From Pseudomonadota bacterium (lineage in GTDB: Bacteria > Pseudomonadota > Alphaproteobacteria > Rhodospirillales > Magnetospirillaceae): a DNA stretch of 12,356 nt. Numbering within the stretch: position 1 is the first letter of the stretch; each line of letters begins with the position of its first letter. The DNA lies in assembly GCA_023458315.1 (NCBI GenBank), contig JAEXAH010000034.1, positions 1 to 12,356 on the forward strand, given 5' to 3'. Below, piece by piece: positions 7,560 to 12,356 of the stretch. Under the pieces are notes generated by a model, which made no database searches, was not told where the DNA came from, and was given only the letters and a program-made list of their open reading frames with translations. The translations under genes and the position numbers were made by a program.

Positions 7560-7962
7560 GCGTTATGATGCCTTGAACCGCGCGGGGAGGGCGCCATGCA
7601 TCAGGACATCCACTGGCACAGCAAATACGAAACCGGGCATCCCCGCATCGATTTCGAACACCGGGTGTTCCTGGACCTGCTGGCGGAACTCGCCGCCCAG
7701 GTCCAGGCCGAAACCGACCCGGCACGGCTGCGGCGCACGGTGACGGAAATCTACAAATACGCCGACTTCCACTTCTTCAGCGAAGAAAACATCATGCTGA
7801 ACGTCGGCTATCCCGAATACGCCCACCACCACACCTTGCATCAGGCGTTGCTGGGCGAATTGCGCGAATTCATCGATTCCATGGCGCTGGACAGCCTGCG
7901 CGGCGAGGCCATGGTCGAGTTCCTGGTGCGCTGGTTCGCCACCCACACGGCGGGCGAGGATC

Positions 7963-10749
<2,787 letters not shown>

Positions 10750-10765
10750 GCCCGCGTCCGCGCCC

Positions 10766-11557
10766 TTAGTAATCGCCGCGCCGGGCGGCGTCGAGGAAGC
10801 CGTGCTTGCGGAACACCGCCTGCCCCTCGTCCGAGGCGGCCAGGGCCATGAAGCGGCGGGCGGTTTCCGCCTGACGCGAGAAGGTCAGCAGGCTCATCTC
10901 GAGCTTGGCGGGCTGGCTGATGGCCGGGTCCAGGTCGATGACCTGCACCGCCTCGCGGTTTTCCGGGAAAAAGGCGGTGGCGCGCCAGTTCAGGGTGATG
11001 TCGGTCTGCCCACCCTTGACCGCCTGGGTCAGATTGCGCGAATCGGTGGCCAGAAAGGCGGAACGGGCCAGCACCGGATCGGTCAGCCCGGCGCGGTCCA
11101 GGATGCGCTTGGTCTCGGCGCCGATGCTGCCGGTGTCCGGGTTGCACACCACCATGGTCAGATCCTTGCGCAGCAATTCGCGCAGATCGGCCTGCACCTT
11201 CTTGGGATTGCCGCGCGGCACCATCAGCGCCGCCACGTTGTACCCCACCGGCACCGCCTCGCCCAGCAGCCCCTCGGGCAGATACTGGCGGCGATAGGAA
11301 TCCGAACCGGGGAAATAGATGTCGCCGATGCGGGACATCTTCAGCGCCTCGTACAGATCCTCGGACCCGCCCTGGCTGATCGTCACCTTGGTGCCGGTGC
11401 GGGACTCGAACAGGGTGCCCAGTTCCTTGACCGGCTTGACCATGGTGATACCGCAATAGATCAGCACTTCGCCCTGGCCTTCGGCCCGGACGGTACGCGC
11501 CGCCAGCGGCGACAGGGCCAGCGCGGCCAGCACGGCGCGACGCGACATGGTCAGCAT
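10766..11557 (-). CDS. periplasmic substrate-binding protein, ModA-like; probable sensory partner of the hybrid kinase
   Basis: The 263-residue protein has a signal sequence with a Tat-like start (MSRRAVLAALALSPLAA) and likely cleavage after VRA (about 25). The mature part follows the type II periplasmic binding fold. The first strand (GEVLIYCGIT) aligns with the ModA anion-binding strand, so T38 stands where ModA has a ligand Ser. GGSEDLYEAL (63-72) aligns with the second ligand segment (S65). CNPDTGSIGAETKRIL (138-153) and DSRNLTQAVKGGQTDITL (172-189) match the hinge-side segments. C35 and C138 both sit at ends of strands near the expected cleft. No ABC permease or ATPase gene follows; instead the hybrid kinase starts after 16 nt, so a sensing role as in TorT/TorS or AioX/AioS is more likely than transport. 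The ligand cannot be read from sequence. The start ATG at 11555 has AAGGA at about 7 nt; a later ATG (residue 4) is possible. Confidence 0.9.
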   Translation of the reverse strand: MLTMSRRAVLAALALSPLAARTVRAEGQGEVLIYCGITMVKPVKELGTLFESRTGTKVTISQGGSEDLYEALKMSRIGDIYFPGSDSYRRQYLPEGLLGEAVPVGYNVAALMVPRGNPKKVQADLRELLRKDLTMVVCNPDTGSIGAETKRILDRAGLTDPVLARSAFLATDSRNLTQAVKGGQTDITLNWRATAFFPENREAVQVIDLDPAISQPAKLEMSLLTFSRQAETARRFMALAASDEGQAVFRKHGFLDAARRGDY

Positions 11558-11596
11558 GATGTGTCCTTCCCTTCGGGCATCCCCTAATCCGAAGGT

Positions 11597-11627
11597 ATAT
11601 TAGCAGAGAATGCGGGGCGGGCGCCAA
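11597..11627 (-). promoter_or_regulatory. weak candidate promoter of the binding-protein/kinase operon
   Basis: On the minus strand, TTGGCG (11627-11622) and TAATAT (11602-11597) lie 19 bp apart. The -10 is the only A/T-rich hexamer close upstream of the gene, but the spacer is long. Transcription would start about 35 nt before the ATG. Confidence 0.3.
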
Positions 11628-11685
11628 GGGCAAACCAAAGTCCCGCCGCGACCGGGGGTTTCATGGCCCCACCGGCAATGCAAAC

Positions 11686-11696
11686 TGGTATTACCA
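11686..11696. promoter_or_regulatory. candidate GntR/FadR-family operator
   Basis: TGGTATTACCA is a perfect 5-bp inverted repeat with a 1-bp centre and fits the TNGTNNNACNA consensus known for the FadR subfamily of GntR regulators. It lies about 185 bp before gntP and about 130 bp from the divergent gene, so it could control either. GntP-type permeases are often under GntR-family repressors, which makes gntP the likelier target. The regulator gene is not in the window. Confidence 0.5.
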
Positions 11697-11757
11697 TCAT
11701 CGAAAAGTCAAGCCGTTCCCTATGCCTGGCCCTCATGGCGGGCATACCGGCTCGCCG

Positions 11758-11787
11758 CTGAAACAGGCCGCCGCCAGGCCCTATACT
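11758..11787 (+). promoter_or_regulatory. candidate gntP promoter
   Basis: CTGAAA (11758-11763) and TATACT (11782-11787) are separated by 18 bp. The -10 is 5 of 6 to consensus, the -35 4 of 6. Transcription from about 11794 would leave a leader of nearly 90 nt. The palindrome at 11686-11696 would lie about 100 bp upstream of this start, far for simple repression. Confidence 0.4.
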
Positions 11788-11789
11788 TT

Positions 11790-11812
11790 CCGCCGTATCG
11801 GATTCACGGCGG
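11790..11812 (+). repeat. small hairpin in the gntP leader
   Basis: CCGCCGT (11790-11796) and ACGGCGG (11806-11812) form a perfect 7-bp inverted repeat around a 9-nt loop. It lies right at or just after the predicted transcription start. It could stabilise the 5' end of the mRNA or be a protein-binding palindrome; there is no T-run and no riboswitch-like complexity. Confidence 0.4.
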
Positions 11813-11880
11813 CACCCCCAACATGATCGACATGGTCGTTGGGATGACGGCCGGGCGATCCAGAACGGGGGAGAACCATC

Positions 11881-12356
11881 ATGTGGCTGATCACACTTCT
11901 GGTCCTGGCCATCGGCTTCATCATCTTCGCCACGGCGAAGCTGAAGATGCACGCCTTCCTGGCGCTGCTGCTGACCGCCTTCGGCTTCGGCATCCTGGCG
12001 GGCATGCCGCTGGACGTGGTCGTCAAATCGGTGAACGACGGCTTCGGCGGCACCATCGGCTATATCGGCATCGTCATCGTGCTCGGCTCGGTGATCGGCA
12101 CCTTCCTGGAGAAATCCGGCGGCGCCTGGCGTCTGGCCGAAAGCATCCTGAAGATCACCGGCAAGAAACGGGTGCCGCTGACCATGTCCATCATGGGCTA
12201 TGTGGTGTCCATCCCGGTGTTCTGCGATTCCGGCTTCGTCATCCTGTCGTCGCTGAACAAGGCCCTGGCCAAGCGCGCGGGCATCTCTCTGGCGGCGGGC
12301 GCCATCGCGCTGTCGCTGGGCCTGTACGCCACCCACACCATGGTTCCCCCCACCCC
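11881..12356 (+). CDS. GntP-family permease (gluconate/sugar-acid:H+ symporter type), N-terminal part, cut by right edge
   Basis: The 158 visible residues are strongly hydrophobic, with predicted membrane segments at about 2-19, 24-42, 58-76, 100-122 and 134-152. The stretch IGIVIVLGSVIGTFLEKSGGAWRLA (with EKSGG at 77-81) and the following IPVFCDSGFVILSSLNKALAKR are characteristic of the GntP family, which imports gluconate and related hydroxy or sugar acids with protons across the inner membrane. Family members have about 440-460 residues, so roughly a third is seen. The ATG is preceded by GGGGGAG at about 7 nt. The exact substrate cannot be decided among gluconate, glycerate and similar acids; the GntR-type palindrome upstream is consistent with a sugar-acid regulon. 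Confidence 0.93.
   Translation, partial: MWLITLLVLAIGFIIFATAKLKMHAFLALLLTAFGFGILAGMPLDVVVKSVNDGFGGTIGYIGIVIVLGSVIGTFLEKSGGAWRLAESILKITGKKRVPLTMSIMGYVVSIPVFCDSGFVILSSLNKALAKRAGISLAAGAIALSLGLYATHTMVPPT

Larger units (their letters stand above)
11558..11880. other. divergent intergenic region between the binding-protein gene and gntP
   Basis: This 323-bp stretch has no credible gene. It is visibly richer in A/T patches than its surroundings. Going rightwards it holds a weak minus-strand promoter for the sensory operon, a TGGTATTACCA palindrome, a possible plus-strand promoter, a 7-bp hairpin and an imperfect ATCGAC/GTCG repeat before the gntP ribosome site. The individual elements are described separately. 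Confidence 0.8.

Noticed and set aside
11613..11627. Possible sigma-54 promoter before the binding-protein gene
   Set aside because: GG and GC have the right -24/-12 spacing on the minus strand (TGGCGC-N5-CCGC), but the rest of the consensus is poor and such words arise easily in GC-rich DNA.
11823..11880. Upstream ATG starting at 11823 as a leader peptide for gntP
   Set aside because: The frame does not stop before gntP and runs on out of frame inside it, has no ribosome site, and is explained by chance.
11584..12336. 250-codon minus-strand frame through the intergenic region and gntP
   Set aside because: Shadow composition (Asp/Gln/His-rich) over the clear GntP coding frame; no ribosome site.

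Overview
The window is GC-rich, densely packed bacterial chromosome, with tightly spaced genes and many GTG/ATGA junctions. It reads as an alphaproteobacterium, most likely a Rhodospirillales member of the Magnetospirillum type. This is an inference from the gene order rpmH-rnpA-yidD-yidC-engB-argB, the class of the proteins, a stand-alone bacteriohemerythrin and the GC-rich codon use; no database search was possible.

Left part (about 115-5011, all on the minus strand, transcribed right to left). This is one compact operon: ribosomal protein L34 (rpmH, GTG start), RNase P protein (rnpA), YidD, YidC insertase, the GTPase EngB/YsxC, acetylglutamate kinase (argB), and a small Cys-rich putative Fe-S protein. 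Junctions range from a 4-bp ATGA overlap to 16-nt gaps, with a larger engB/yidC overlap. The theme is ribosome and membrane biogenesis, with an arginine gene and an unassigned Fe-S protein at the tail. A strong TTGACT-18-TATAAG promoter lies upstream of rpmH. A palindromic hairpin (148-167) closes the operon, and the end of an uncertain plus-strand ORF faces it from the left edge.

Middle (5167-7994, plus strand). ahpC and ahpF form a complete alkyl hydroperoxide reductase system. It has a LysR/OxyR-like box just upstream of a plausible ahpC promoter, a very strong GC hairpin between the two genes, and a clear rho-independent terminator after ahpF. A single-domain bacteriohemerythrin with all seven iron ligands follows 36 bp after the terminator. 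Its 3' end overlaps the 3' end of the next, convergent gene by 32 bp.

Right part (7963-11557, minus strand). A two-gene sensory operon encodes a periplasmic, ModA-like binding protein with a Tat-like signal, followed 16 nt later by a large membrane-bound hybrid histidine kinase (HisKA-HATPase-REC-REC-Hpt). The arrangement resembles known binding-protein/kinase pairs such as TorT/TorS and AioX/AioS, but the ligand and the downstream response regulator are not visible here. This pair is the best candidate in the window for an undescribed sensory system.

Right edge (11558-12356). A 323-bp divergent intergenic region carries a perfect TGGTATTACCA palindrome of the FadR/GntR operator type, a possible promoter and a small hairpin. 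It is followed by the 5' part of a GntP-family permease cut off by the window edge.
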